Virus record (IMG/VR): IMGVR_UViG_3300035183_000281
Coordinates: 1 to 38,259 of that record
Strand: one strand, 5' to 3'
DNA: 38,259 nt
Source: a virus
Shown: piece after piece, positions 1 to 6,425 of the stretch
Layout of the letters: each line of letters begins with the position of its first letter
Position numbering within the stretch: the stretch's first letter is position 1
Made by a program: the position numbers and the translations under genes
The notes under the pieces: generated by a model
The model's database searches: none
The model's input: only the letters and a program-made list of their open reading frames with translations
Told to the model about the DNA's origin: nothing

Positions 1-95
1 TCGTCATGGGCTTTGAATGAACAAAGCACCTCGCTGCCAGAAAAACGCACTTTGGCGACAATATCGGTACTGGACGCGCTTGGGGAAATAATCAT
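1..95 (-). CDS. Small hypothetical protein, cut by the window edge (33 aa if the molecule is circular)
   Basis: ATG at 95 opens a frame with no stop before base 1 (visible peptide starts MIISPSASSTDIVAKVRF). It lies 6 nt after the stop of the 78-aa gene, on the same strand. If base 1 is joined to base 38259, the frame continues Asp-Val-stop, and its TGA overlaps the ATG of the gene at 38256 in the ATGA pattern used throughout this genome. No good Shine-Dalgarno is visible. Function unknown. Confidence 0.5.
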   Translation of the reverse strand, partial: MIISPSASSTDIVAKVRFSGSEVLCSFKAHD

Positions 96-101
96 AGGCA
101 A

Positions 102-338
102 CTACATGCACTCATCAAAAATTTTTTGATGTTCTTCCGCGGTGTCGGTAATACAACCGCACCAGTAGAGTTCCAATTGTTCCTTCTGGAACCTTTCCCA
201 CTGTTCATCGGTCATAGTTACCTTCACGACGTCTCCCATCACCTCATTGTTCGCTGGCTCAACGATATATCCGAGTTCCTCGAAGGTGTCTACTAATGCA
301 GGAATTCCATTACCGTCAGAATAGTAAATTGTTTTCAT
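102..338 (-). CDS. Hypothetical acidic protein, 78 aa
   Basis: Start chosen at ATG 338 because AAGGAG lies 6-7 nt upstream (inside the end of the preceding gene) and the upstream extension is a translation of the neighbouring gene in the wrong frame. The peptide begins MKTIYYSDGNGIPALVDTFE and has a Cys-Gly-Cys near its C-terminus. Its ATG overlaps the TGA of the upstream 54-aa gene (ATGA, 335-338), so translation is probably coupled. No family recognised; probably an early accessory gene. Confidence 0.65.
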   Translation of the reverse strand: MKTIYYSDGNGIPALVDTFEELGYIVEPANNEVMGDVVKVTMTDEQWERFQKEQLELYWCGCITDTAEEHQKIFDECM

Positions 339-499
339 TGTTTTATCTCCTTTTTTGTATTTGTTTCCGTTTTTGGCGGCCTCCCCGCACCAGGCCGCGG
401 GCCGCCCCACTGACCAGCCATTTCCCCCCGCGCCCGCCGCACCGCCCGCGCGATGTGACGTTTGCACGTTTCGTAGTGCGCGTCACACCGCGCCTTCAT
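335..499 (-). CDS. Small basic protein with GRPP AT-hook-like tail, 54 aa
   Basis: A very short gene. ATG at 499 overlaps the previous stop by one base (TGATG), and its TGA at 335-337 overlaps the next ATG (ATGA). The N-terminal part is basic (Arg/Lys/His with two Cys). The C-terminal part reads WGGPRPGAGRPPK, the Gly/Arg/Pro-rich motif common in phage DNA-binding proteins and AT-hooks. DNA binding is inferred from that motif alone. Overlap on both sides and codon-level fit to the neighbours argue that it is real. Confidence 0.6.
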   Translation of the reverse strand: MKARCDAHYETCKRHIARAVRRARGEMAGQWGGPRPGAGRPPKTETNTKKEIKQ

Positions 500-606
500 C
501 AGTTTCGCCGCGGGCGAATCTCCACCCGCTGGCTCACGTCCACGCCATTCGCGGCCAGTATCTCGGAAGCCAGAGCAGCCAACTGTTGAGTGCGTTGTTT
601 TGTCAT
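499..606 (-). CDS. Micro-protein, 35 aa, unknown
   Basis: ATG at 606 lies one base after the TAA of the 154-aa zinc-ribbon gene, and its TGA (499-501) overlaps the next start as TGATG. The peptide (MTKQRTQQLAALASEILAAN...) has an amphipathic helical first half and an Arg-rich end. No family recognised. The call rests on tight packing with both neighbours. Confidence 0.45.
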   Translation of the reverse strand: MTKQRTQQLAALASEILAANGVDVSQRVEIRPRRN

Positions 607-607
607 A

Positions 608-1072
608 TTATCCAATCAAAGCATGACAGTCACGACAGCGTTCTTTGCCCCGCAAGTCTTCATAGGTGTTTGCGGGCAATTTCCCGCAACCAGGGCATTT
701 CTTGGCAACTTTAGTTTTGTTTTTTATAGTCTCCCAAGAGACTTCCCGAACATGCTGATAAACGTCATACCAGTTTAGCAATTGAGCATCGTCCGCAGTC
801 ATGTAAGGAAAATAATAATACTCCTTGCACCAACTATCGGCTCCCGCCGCGGGGATGACCAAAACAGTCATAGGCGTTTTGTTTGTATAGTGGACCAGAT
901 ATGCTGGTTCGGCTGTCAATGTCCCCATAGATAACTCGTGCTTGCTGTAAGAAATTCCATTCCTATCGAGTTGTTCTGTCAACGTTCCTCCTTTCTTTTT
1001 GTAGGACATATCGTCCACACTGTCCGTTTTCGTGCATCCGTAATCATTTTCAATCGTAAAAACGTGTTTCAT
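608..1072 (-). CDS. Hypothetical zinc-ribbon protein, 154 aa
   Basis: Starts MKHVFTIENDYG with AAGGAG about 7 nt upstream of ATG 1072. The last ~30 residues carry a CPGC...CRDC pair (spacing ~17) typical of a small zinc ribbon; the first 120 residues match no family I recognise. It belongs to the early-left operon fed by the promoter at 1473-1501. Function unknown; nucleic-acid or protein binding is possible. Confidence 0.7.
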   Translation of the reverse strand: MKHVFTIENDYGCTKTDSVDDMSYKKKGGTLTEQLDRNGISYSKHELSMGTLTAEPAYLVHYTNKTPMTVLVIPAAGADSWCKEYYYFPYMTADDAQLLNWYDVYQHVREVSWETIKNKTKVAKKCPGCGKLPANTYEDLRGKERCRDCHALIG

Positions 1073-1199
1073 TTCATTCTCCTTTGCCCCTGCTGTCTGG
1101 GGCCGCCATTGAGATTATGGTGGTCATCCTGTCCACCTGCCCGCCCGCCAACTCGCGCTGACGGGCGGATGCTGGATACGATTACGCAACGGTTTTGCG

Positions 1200-1352
1200 T
1201 TAGCCGCCGCCGCTTTCAGAATTTTCGTCCGCAGACTCTCCGCCAGCGGCGGTCGGGTGCACGCTTTGTTGGGCGGCATTCAAAGATTGCAGGGCTTCCA
1301 GCACCTCATCCATCAACATGATCCCCGCTCCCATAATGGAACCCATGTTCAT
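1200..1352 (-). CDS. Small hypothetical protein overlapping the 43-aa membrane gene (~50 aa, start uncertain)
   Basis: This frame overlaps the end of the preceding gene in another frame. Candidate ATGs are at 1358, 1352 and 1346; GAGGGG and GAGG sequences give acceptable ribosome sites for the last two. The product is Met-rich at the start, helical in the middle (DEVLEALQSLNAAQQS) and ends with an acidic/Gly tail. The stop lies in a GGCTAACGC sequence similar to the attC ends at the other side of the molecule. Function unknown. Confidence 0.4.
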   Translation of the reverse strand: MNMGSIMGAGIMLMDEVLEALQSLNAAQQSVHPTAAGGESADENSESGGG

Positions 1353-1437
1353 CCTCATACCCCTCAGGCGCACCCCGCAGCCACAGCGCGATCCCGCCGA
1401 ACAACACCACCAACAAACCGACTACAACCCATATCAT
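1306..1437 (-). CDS. Single-pass membrane micro-protein, 43 aa
   Basis: First gene after the strong promoter at 1473-1501, with GGAGG 5 nt before ATG 1437. Residues 2-18 form a hydrophobic segment (IWVVVGLLVVLFGGIALW), followed by a short acidic/His tail. It overlaps the next small gene. Such early phage micro-proteins often act at the host membrane, but nothing here shows a specific role. Confidence 0.6.
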   Translation of the reverse strand: MIWVVVGLLVVLFGGIALWLRGAPEGYEDEHGFHYGSGDHVDG

Positions 1438-1472
1438 CGCGCCTCCAATTGATTAGCACATTTGACTAACTT

Positions 1473-1501
1473 AGTTTACACCTTTGCTAACCGTCTGTCA
1501 A
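1473..1501 (-). promoter_or_regulatory. Early-left promoter, TTGACA-N17-TAAACT, with operator-like half-sites
   Basis: On the minus strand TTGACA (1501-1496), a 17-nt spacer and TAAACT (1478-1473) form a near-consensus sigma70 promoter, followed by AAGTTAGTCA and GTGCTAATC. The -10/operator part (TAAACTAAGTTAGTCA) matches the regulator promoter at 13.36 kb in all but one base, suggesting control by the same repressor. Confidence 0.7.
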
Positions 1502-1516
1502 GACCGCTATACAAGA

Positions 1517-1554
1517 CCCTCCCCCAAATATCCCGCAGGGTATTTGGGGGAGGG
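1517..1554. repeat. REP-like palindrome, CTCCCCCAAATA family copy 1
   Basis: Perfect 14-bp arms CCCTCCCCCAAATA / TATTTGGGGGAGGG around a 10-nt loop with an inner CCC/GGG, followed by GCAGGGAGAGGG. Related copies lie at 2380-2420 and 3289-3330. It sits after the last gene of the partition/accessory operon (stop 1568) and before the early-left promoter, so it may act as a transcription barrier. Confidence 0.7.
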
Positions 1555-1567
1555 CAGGGAGAGGGCC

Positions 1568-1864
1568 TCATCCTCTGCTCCTTTCAATAACTAACCGCAT
1601 CATCTCGGCCATCTGACCGTCGCTCAGCCGCAGCACCAACTCCGCCACCGCCTGGCTCGAAGCCGCCCACCAGCGCACATCCCCGCACAGATCACACTGC
1701 ACGGACATCGACCCCACCATCGGCCCCATCACATCCACCTCCGCGGGCCGCTCCGCCTCCATGCTCACCGCGTGACGGTACACCATCAACTGCGGCACCC
1801 CCTCCCCGCTCCAGCGGATCAACCCCAGCGTGTGACCATTTCGGCACTTGAACGACTTCTCCAT
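1568..1864 (-). CDS. Hypothetical zinc-binding protein, 98 aa
   Basis: AGGAGG lies just upstream of ATG 1864. The N-terminus has Cys-Arg-Asn-Gly-His and the middle has CDLCGD, together a possible CxxxH + CxxC zinc site. The C-terminal third is a long helix. Last gene of the leftward run that starts at ParM and its neighbours. No family recognised. Confidence 0.6.
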   Translation of the reverse strand: MEKSFKCRNGHTLGLIRWSGEGVPQLMVYRHAVSMEAERPAEVDVMGPMVGSMSVQCDLCGDVRWWAASSQAVAELVLRLSDGQMAEMMRLVIERSRG

Positions 1865-1879
1865 GCGGCCTCCTGTAAG

Positions 1880-2332
1880 TTACAGACCCAGCCCGCCCAC
1901 GCCCACGCAGCGCCTCGGCATCCACTCCGCCTGCACGATCGCGCATCCGCTCTCCTCAGCATCCCACGCCAGATCCTTCGGCCACGACCCCAAAAACGCA
2001 TACCCAGGCCGCCCCCCAAAGATCCGCTCATACAGACCCGCCGCCAGACGGATGCACTCCCGCCCGCGCTCCCCCTCCGTCACCGTCCACACCACCAGCC
2101 TGCGCGGCTTCGGCCACGTGCAGAAATCCAGCGCATCCCGTGCGGGCCAGCGCAGACTCAGTGTATACAGCCCCAAATTCGGCTCCAGCTCCGCCTCCAT
2201 CCGCGCCAGCCCCCGCGCCTCGGGCGCCATCCACCCCTCGAACATCTCCGCCGAAAGCGCCCCATCTGAAAGCACCCGCGCCACCCGCCAGCCCGTCTCC
2301 ACATCCAACCGATTCTCCAGAATCTCGATCAT
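1880..2332 (-). CDS. Hypothetical protein, 150 aa
   Basis: ATG 2332 directly follows the upstream stop (2333). The protein is Trp- and Arg-rich, without transmembrane segments or a motif I recognise, and ends in a Gly/Val-rich tail. Same-strand operon position supports it; function unknown. Confidence 0.55.
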   Translation of the reverse strand: MIEILENRLDVETGWRVARVLSDGALSAEMFEGWMAPEARGLARMEAELEPNLGLYTLSLRWPARDALDFCTWPKPRRLVVWTVTEGERGRECIRLAAGLYERIFGGRPGYAFLGSWPKDLAWDAEESGCAIVQAEWMPRRCVGVGGLGL

Positions 2333-2701
2333 CTAACCCTCCCCGCCCTGAGCGGAGCGCAGCGCAGTCGAAGGGTCTCCTCCCCCAAATTCGCCGCGCA
2401 CTTGGGCGCATTTGGGGGAGGGCAGGGAGGGGGTCCTGCTCCCATGCCCGAACCGCTCCATGCAATACGCGTGCACTGCCTCCTCTCCCTGGCGCGCCAG
2501 GTCCACCACCAGCTCGATCCGCTGGCTCGGCGTCAGGTGACACTTCTTCTTCGTCAGCCTCGACCGCCGCCAGTAATACTCCGTCGAGCGGATCGCCACC
2601 CAGCGCGTCCCGTCCTGCGCCTGCCCAAACGTCTCCGAATTCTTACCACCCACCTTGCGCACCGCCTTTCCATCTTCGCTTCGATAAAATTTCGCTCGCA
2701 T
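2333..2701 (-). CDS. Hypothetical basic protein with REP-encoded C-terminus, 122 aa
   Basis: Residues ~1-85 look like an ordinary small basic protein (Tyr/Trp/Lys-rich core, then an acidic helix). The last ~35 residues are translated from two repeats (2380-2420 and 2346-2375) and end in the low-complexity DPSTALRSAQGGEG. The original C-terminus was therefore probably replaced or extended by repeat insertion. No function recognised. Confidence 0.55.
   Translation of the reverse strand: MRAKFYRSEDGKAVRKVGGKNSETFGQAQDGTRWVAIRSTEYYWRRSRLTKKKCHLTPSQRIELVVDLARQGEEAVHAYCMERFGHGSRTPSLPSPKCAQVRGEFGGGDPSTALRSAQGGEG
2346..2375. repeat. CCCTGAGCG...CAGTCGAAGGG repeat, copy 1
   Basis: Imperfect palindrome beginning CCCTGAGCGGAGCGC and ending CAGTCGAAGGG. 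Other copies lie inside TerS (33636-33666) and near the late promoter (37381-37400). Here it encodes the C-terminal residues of the 122-aa protein. Confidence 0.7.
2380..2420. repeat. REP-like palindrome, CTCCCCCAAATA family copy 2
   Basis: 11-bp arms CTCCCCCAAAT / ATTTGGGGGAG with a 19-nt GC-rich loop, followed by GGCAGGGAGGGGG as in copy 1. It lies inside the coding frame of the 122-aa protein. Confidence 0.65.
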
Positions 2702-2704
2702 CCT

Positions 2705-2854
2705 CTACCTCCAGATCCACGCAATGAACAACCCCATCAGCACACCCAACCCCATCCATTTGACACGCTCGAAGGCCCAGTCCAGGTTCCGCTTCGCCTG
2801 CGCCATCTTCAACTGCCATTTGCTTTGTCTCTCCGTATGCCGTACTGTAGCCAT
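2705..2854 (-). CDS. Small C-terminally membrane-anchored protein, 49 aa
   Basis: Start chosen at ATG 2854 (MATVRHTERQSK...) because AAAAGGAG lies 8 nt upstream; the longer upstream extension is low-complexity Gly/Lys without a ribosome site. A basic amphipathic N-terminal half is followed by a C-terminal hydrophobic segment (MGLGVLMGLFIAWIW). Function unknown. Confidence 0.55.
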   Translation of the reverse strand: MATVRHTERQSKWQLKMAQAKRNLDWAFERVKWMGLGVLMGLFIAWIWR

Positions 2855-3000
2855 CTCATTACTCCTTTTCAACTCAACAAACTTGCCAATCTTCCAACCT
2901 GTCAACTTCCAAACTCCTCCTCCACCGCCCTCCCCCACTTCCTCCGTCCCCCCCCTGCGGCACCCTATCCGAGCGCACGCTGGACGGTGGGGGATGTTTT

Positions 3001-3036
3001 CGGTTGTTAAATATTTGAGTTAGTTTCTAACAACCG
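3001..3036. other. Stem-loop after the ParR-like gene
   Basis: Arms CGGTTGTTA (3001-3009) and TAACAACCG (3028-3036), 9 bp perfect, with an 18-nt AT-rich loop containing GAGTTAGTTTC. It lies just past the stop of the ParR-like gene. It could be a weak terminator, an operator (GTTAG half-site) or part of a centromere. The rest of 2855-3037 has short CTTCCAA/CAACTT repeats but nothing decisive. Confidence 0.4.
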
Positions 3037-3037
3037 T

Positions 3038-3277
3038 TTATTCAATCAGGCCAGCCAGGATTTCATCCGCTGCGGCCTCAGCTCGTTCCAGGTCTCCGTC
3101 GTGCACTGCTGAGGCAATGGCCTGGCCATTCAGCAACAAGGTCTTGAGGATCGGCCAGCGCCTGCCATGCGGAAGGGACTGGTACCATTCCCATAGTTTG
3201 GCGTCTTCGGGGTCATCCAGATTCAGGTATCCCGCGAAGAAAGCACGCACTCGGTTTTTCAGTCTTGGTCTCGCCAT
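3038..3277 (-). CDS. ParR-like centromere-binding adaptor candidate, 79 aa
   Basis: Start set at ATG 3277 (MARPRLKNRVRAFF...), preceded by GGAAGGAA; the longer frame reads back into a hairpin. The protein is small, with a basic N-terminus and a section resembling the small adaptors of ParMRC systems (LDDPEDAKLWEWYQSLPHG, then a helix ILKTLLLNG). It is the first gene downstream of the ParM-like actin, the canonical parM-parR order. ParR proteins bind centromere repeats through an RHH fold and cap the filament. The role is inferred mostly from context; sequence similarity to ParR is weak. Confidence 0.5.
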   Translation of the reverse strand: MARPRLKNRVRAFFAGYLNLDDPEDAKLWEWYQSLPHGRRWPILKTLLLNGQAIASAVHDGDLERAEAAADEILAGLIE

Positions 3278-3288
3278 ATCAATTCCTT

Positions 3289-3330
3289 CCTCTCCCCCCA
3301 AATACGCGTCAGCGTATTTGGGGGGAGAGG
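3289..3330. repeat. Perfect 19-bp palindrome between parM-like and parR-like genes
   Basis: Arms CCTCTCCCCCCAAATACGC (3289-3307) and the exact complement at 3312-3330, with a GTCA loop: the strongest stem in the window. It belongs to the CTCCCCCAAATA family. Placed in the parM-parR gap, it may attenuate parR expression; no T-run follows on the minus strand. Confidence 0.75.
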
Positions 3331-3349
3331 CCCGCAGGGAAGAGGGGGG

Positions 3350-4327
3350 TTATTTCTTCGCCCTGATCGCCATCTTGTACAGGCCGCGCGAGGTCGCCTC
3401 GACGGGGTTCTCCAGCACCACGGCCTTGCCCTTGAACATCGCGGTCAGGTGGTCCTGCAGCAATACTGCGCCGCCGCCCACCAGCAGTACCCGCTCGAAA
3501 CGCTTGAAGGAAGTTCCCCAGCGACGGTTGATGTCGCCTTCCACGTCGCGCGCCCAGGTATCCAGCTCGCGCTTCGGGTTCAAGGCCCCCGAGCGCAGCT
3601 TCATGTCCAGTTCGCCCAGGGTGTAGTTCTGATCAGAGTCCAGCAGTTCCAACAGACGGCGCACACCCAGGGCATTCCCGCCCGCGAAGCGCTCCACGTT
3701 CTGGCGGTTGCTGATCACCATCAGTTCCACCGTATTGAAGCCCACCGAGACCACGCCCACTTCGCCCTGCAGCACGACGCTGTTGCCAGGCAGCGCGCGT
3801 CCTTCCAGGTCCAGGGCGTAGTCGAACAGCGCACCCAGGGCTTGCGGAGCCAGTTTCACATCCGCCACCTCGACCTGGTATGGCTCACCGTCCGCGGTCC
3901 ACATATGTATGTTTTTGATCCACTTCTTCACGCGGCTCTTGTAGTCGTCTGAATCACTCGCCTTCATCATGGCCAGCGGCAGGCCCACCAACAGCGAGAG
4001 CGGACCCTCGAAGCGGCCATGTTCCAGCTGGTACTGCGTCAACGAGCCGTAGAACAAGGCTCGCATCTCGGGTGTGCCCGTCAGGCGGTCGAAGTCCAGA
4101 GCCTCCACAGGCCGCCCGAACTGGTGAGCGTTCGCGCCCACGTAAAACGAGCCGTGGTCCGTGCCGATCACCATCGGGCGCTTCACGCTCTTCAGCCCCA
4201 AGCCGTCCACTGCGAACGCCTCCGCGTGCACACTCACCTGCGCCAGCGTCTGCGTGCCGCCTTCGAAGCCGTACAGCTTGTTGGCTCCCATACCCAGATC
4301 TTCGCCGAGATAAATCATGTCAGTCAT
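3350..4327 (-). CDS. parM: ParM/Alp-like actin-family segregation ATPase, 325 aa
   Basis: Bacterial actin fold signatures appear in order: phosphate-1 loop GEDLGMG (res ~8-14), a connecting VGANAHQFG region (~63-71), phosphate-2-like VVSVGFNTVEL (~192-202), and the adenosine motif LLVGGGAVLL (~281-290). The usual Asp of phosphate-2 (DxG) is replaced by Ser-Val-Gly. Length fits plasmid ParM/Alp proteins (~320-350). Such proteins form ATP-driven filaments that push sister plasmids apart. With a small basic gene next in line, this suggests a type II partition system, expected for a phage maintained as a plasmid. The MreB/FtsA families fit less well by length and neighbours. Confidence 0.75.
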   Translation of the reverse strand: MTDMIYLGEDLGMGANKLYGFEGGTQTLAQVSVHAEAFAVDGLGLKSVKRPMVIGTDHGSFYVGANAHQFGRPVEALDFDRLTGTPEMRALFYGSLTQYQLEHGRFEGPLSLLVGLPLAMMKASDSDDYKSRVKKWIKNIHMWTADGEPYQVEVADVKLAPQALGALFDYALDLEGRALPGNSVVLQGEVGVVSVGFNTVELMVISNRQNVERFAGGNALGVRRLLELLDSDQNYTLGELDMKLRSGALNPKRELDTWARDVEGDINRRWGTSFKRFERVLLVGGGAVLLQDHLTAMFKGKAVVLENPVEATSRGLYKMAIRAKK

Positions 4328-4341
4328 TGCATCGTCTCCTT

Positions 4342-5079
4342 TTATTTGTTTGCCAGCGGGGTCAGATCCCGCAGAGCGTTGGTCACAACCTCGGGCGCCT
4401 CGTTCAGGTCAGGCACCTTCGTCTCGTACTCATAATCGGCTAGGTTTATCCCGAGATCCAGCGCCACCGTCTCGGGACCCCATCCTGACAACCAGTACCC
4501 AGGCTTGTTCTGCCCGAACGGACGAGTAGCCTTCATCTCCTCGAACAGCAGGCTCTCGAACGCGTCGTACATCTCGTAAGCCGTCACCACCCCCAGCGGA
4601 TCGAAGCGCGTGTCACCATCGCTCAGCAGGCGCTTCGGCATGTACATTTTGGAATTGCTCATATTCAGGAAATGTGCCACGAACCGATCCGTCACCTGCG
4701 GTCGCGCCTGCAGCACCGAGTAGGGACTCTTGTCCTTGCTCTTTGTGCCGCTGATCAGTCCCCAGCGCCGTGCGCGTTCGCCCAGCACCATCGCCAGCAC
4801 CTCGGGATGCACGCCCTTGGCCGCCTCCAGGGTCACGCTCATCGTCGTCATCGATAGCGCCTTCTGTTGCCCCTGTAATTCATAGACCGCCGCCTCGCGT
4901 GCCTCCAGCCAGGCCAGCCATAGACCCCACAGCAGTAACCCTCCGCCCACGATCGCCAGGATGCTCGAACACACGTTCAACCATTCCAGCGCATCCACCG
5001 CAAACGTCCAGGTCCAGCCTGCCGCCGCCAGAAGCACCGCCCCCACGATGCTCATCCAGATATAAGATCGGTCATTCAT
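4342..5079 (-). CDS. Membrane protein of unknown function, 245 aa
   Basis: Two N-terminal hydrophobic segments (res ~8-28 and ~36-58) are followed by a soluble domain of ~180 residues with no motif I recognise. Its start overlaps the upstream gene stop by 8 nt, and it ends 14 nt before the ParM-like start. It may belong to the same transcript and could tether something at the membrane, but nothing shows this. Confidence 0.65.
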   Translation of the reverse strand: MNDRSYIWMSIVGAVLLAAAGWTWTFAVDALEWLNVCSSILAIVGGGLLLWGLWLAWLEAREAAVYELQGQQKALSMTTMSVTLEAAKGVHPEVLAMVLGERARRWGLISGTKSKDKSPYSVLQARPQVTDRFVAHFLNMSNSKMYMPKRLLSDGDTRFDPLGVVTAYEMYDAFESLLFEEMKATRPFGQNKPGYWLSGWGPETVALDLGINLADYEYETKVPDLNEAPEVVTNALRDLTPLANK

Positions 5080-5401
5080 TCGTATCTCCTTCCTGATATT
5101 CGCGGACCTGTCGCATCCACCACGGAGCAGTGACCAGCAGAATCACCGCGTACAGCATCACCCGAGGAGCCTCAACCACCAGCGCCACGATCTCATCGTC
5201 CTCGCAGATCATGTAGTACAGCACCAGTCCCACCAGCACCGCCGCCACCCAAGGCCACCAGGCCAGCGCCGCCGTCCACGCCTCGACCGTGTTCGTGTGG
5301 ACTGTGACCCAGATCGGCGCGCCGATCAATAGCGCCAACAGCCCGTCGATAGTCAGCGCCAGTGGCAGGTGTCTCTGAACCTTCTCAATCTCTTTATCCA
5401 T
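5072..5401 (-). CDS. Polytopic membrane protein, 109 aa
   Basis: Three hydrophobic stretches (res ~12-33, ~44-64, ~74-95) separated by short loops, with a charged N-terminus (MDKEIEKVQRH) and C-terminus. It overlaps both neighbours by 8 nt. No family recognised. Confidence 0.65.
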   Translation of the reverse strand: MDKEIEKVQRHLPLALTIDGLLALLIGAPIWVTVHTNTVEAWTAALAWWPWVAAVLVGLVLYYMICEDDEIVALVVEAPRVMLYAVILLVTAPWWMRQVREYQEGDTNE

Positions 5402-5756
5402 GGCTCGGCTCCTTCCAGCGCGGGTCCTGGGCCTGATATTCCCAAGGGGATATGATCACTCCGTTTGGGGTGGGCCATTCATCACAGGTATGGCCATTTA
5501 CCGTCACCACTCGCGGGTCATTGATGTACTCTGCAGGCACACCCTGCGTTTGCAGGTAGGCCCGCTTGCGCTCCACCCAACTGGGATGCGCATCCTCCCA
5601 GGCCCGCTCCGCCGCCTGGCGCTCCGCCTCGCGCTGGCTGTTCGGATACTTGCTCCGCCATCCCCACAGCGCCCAGACCAGCCAGGCTGAAAATCCCAGA
5701 AACAGGATCCCGCAGATCAACGGCACGAACGGCAGCAACATTTCATCTGTGATCAT
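5394..5756 (-). CDS. N-terminally anchored membrane protein, 120 aa
   Basis: One hydrophobic segment (res ~7-33, ending LVWALWGW), then a charged helical stretch (QREAERQAAERAWEDA) and a Pro/Trp-rich tail. Preceded by AGGAGG. ATG 5756 overlaps the stop of the small frame before it (ATGA). Function unknown. Confidence 0.65.
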   Translation of the reverse strand: MITDEMLLPFVPLICGILFLGFSAWLVWALWGWRSKYPNSQREAERQAAERAWEDAHPSWVERKRAYLQTQGVPAEYINDPRVVTVNGHTCDEWPTPNGVIISPWEYQAQDPRWKEPSHG

Positions 5757-5867
5757 CGTGTCCTCCTCGTGACCTCATGGATCTCCGCCGCCGTCAGATT
5801 GCGGCCTGCCTTCTTGCGTGCATTGAGCAGATTTTTCGTCGCTCGCCGTTCGGTAGACCTTCTTCAT
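5753..5867 (-). pseudogene. Micro-gene with a frame break at an A5 run
   Basis: ATG 5867 has a perfect AGGAGG ribosome site and reads MKKVYRTASDEK. In that frame the sequence turns implausible and stops at 5775. The +1 frame, entered at the AAAAA run, reads NLLNARKKAGRNLTAAEIHE and ends at TGA 5753-5755, overlapping the next ATG as ATGA. The two halves joined give a plausible ~38-aa basic protein. Either a one-base indel (mutation or assembly error) or a short 30-aa gene is possible. Confidence 0.35.
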
Positions 5868-5876
5868 ATCAGCCTC

Positions 5877-6128
5877 CTACTCCATCACACCGCCGCACGC
5901 GCGGCAGTAAGTCAACGCCGTAAACATCCGCCCCCCATGCCAGGCCACCACCAGGTCATGCACTTGCACCCCGCAGCAGCCCAGGCAGTACCGCTCATCC
6001 GCCACTACCCGCACCACCACCACGGGATTTATCGGCTTATGCACCGCCACCTCCCCCCGAACGATCGCCACGAACTGCCGCACCGCCAGCGAATTTCCTT
6101 TTTGACCCGAAAACTGCGCATAAACCAT
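5877..6128 (-). CDS. Small Cys-rich protein, 83 aa
   Basis: ATG 6128 with GGAG ~7 nt upstream. Contains CLGCC and a C-terminal CRACG, a likely four-Cys zinc site. It is the first gene after the origin-like region, and so the first downstream of the iterons. No family recognised. Confidence 0.6.
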   Translation of the reverse strand: MVYAQFSGQKGNSLAVRQFVAIVRGEVAVHKPINPVVVVRVVADERYCLGCCGVQVHDLVVAWHGGRMFTALTYCRACGGVME

Positions 6129-6142
6129 CGTTTTTCTCCAAA

Positions 6143-6425
6143 GTTGTCTGACAACGGTGAACGTTAATGTTCACTTAGTGAGGGTTGTGCTTTTGCAATG
6201 TTCACCGTACATATCCAAAATTTCTAATAAATAAATACTTAAGAAATAGAATGTTCACTCTGCCTAACTTTTGCACGTTTATGCGCATAAAATCACCAAA
6301 AATCACGCCCGCAAACCGTCCCGCGGACCCTCGGTGAGGGTAGTGAGGGTCTTTTCGGAGATCTTCACCGCAGAAAAAAATTTTTTTCAGCAGCAGAAAA
6401 CCCGCCAGAACCTCACCGACCCTCA
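6143..6425. other. Candidate replication origin: iterons plus AT-rich segment
   Basis: No convincing gene. AATGTTCACY occurs at 6197-6206 and 6250-6259, and inside an 18-bp near-palindrome GTGAACGTTAATGTTCAC (6157-6174); a second palindrome GTTGTCTGACAAC lies at 6143-6155. Between the boxes is an AT-rich stretch (~6208-6250), and further on are direct and inverted GTGAGGGT repeats (6177, 6333-6352, 6412-6425) around an A7/T7 run. This combination, beside the helicase gene, fits an iteron origin. No initiator of the Rep type was recognised. Confidence 0.5.
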
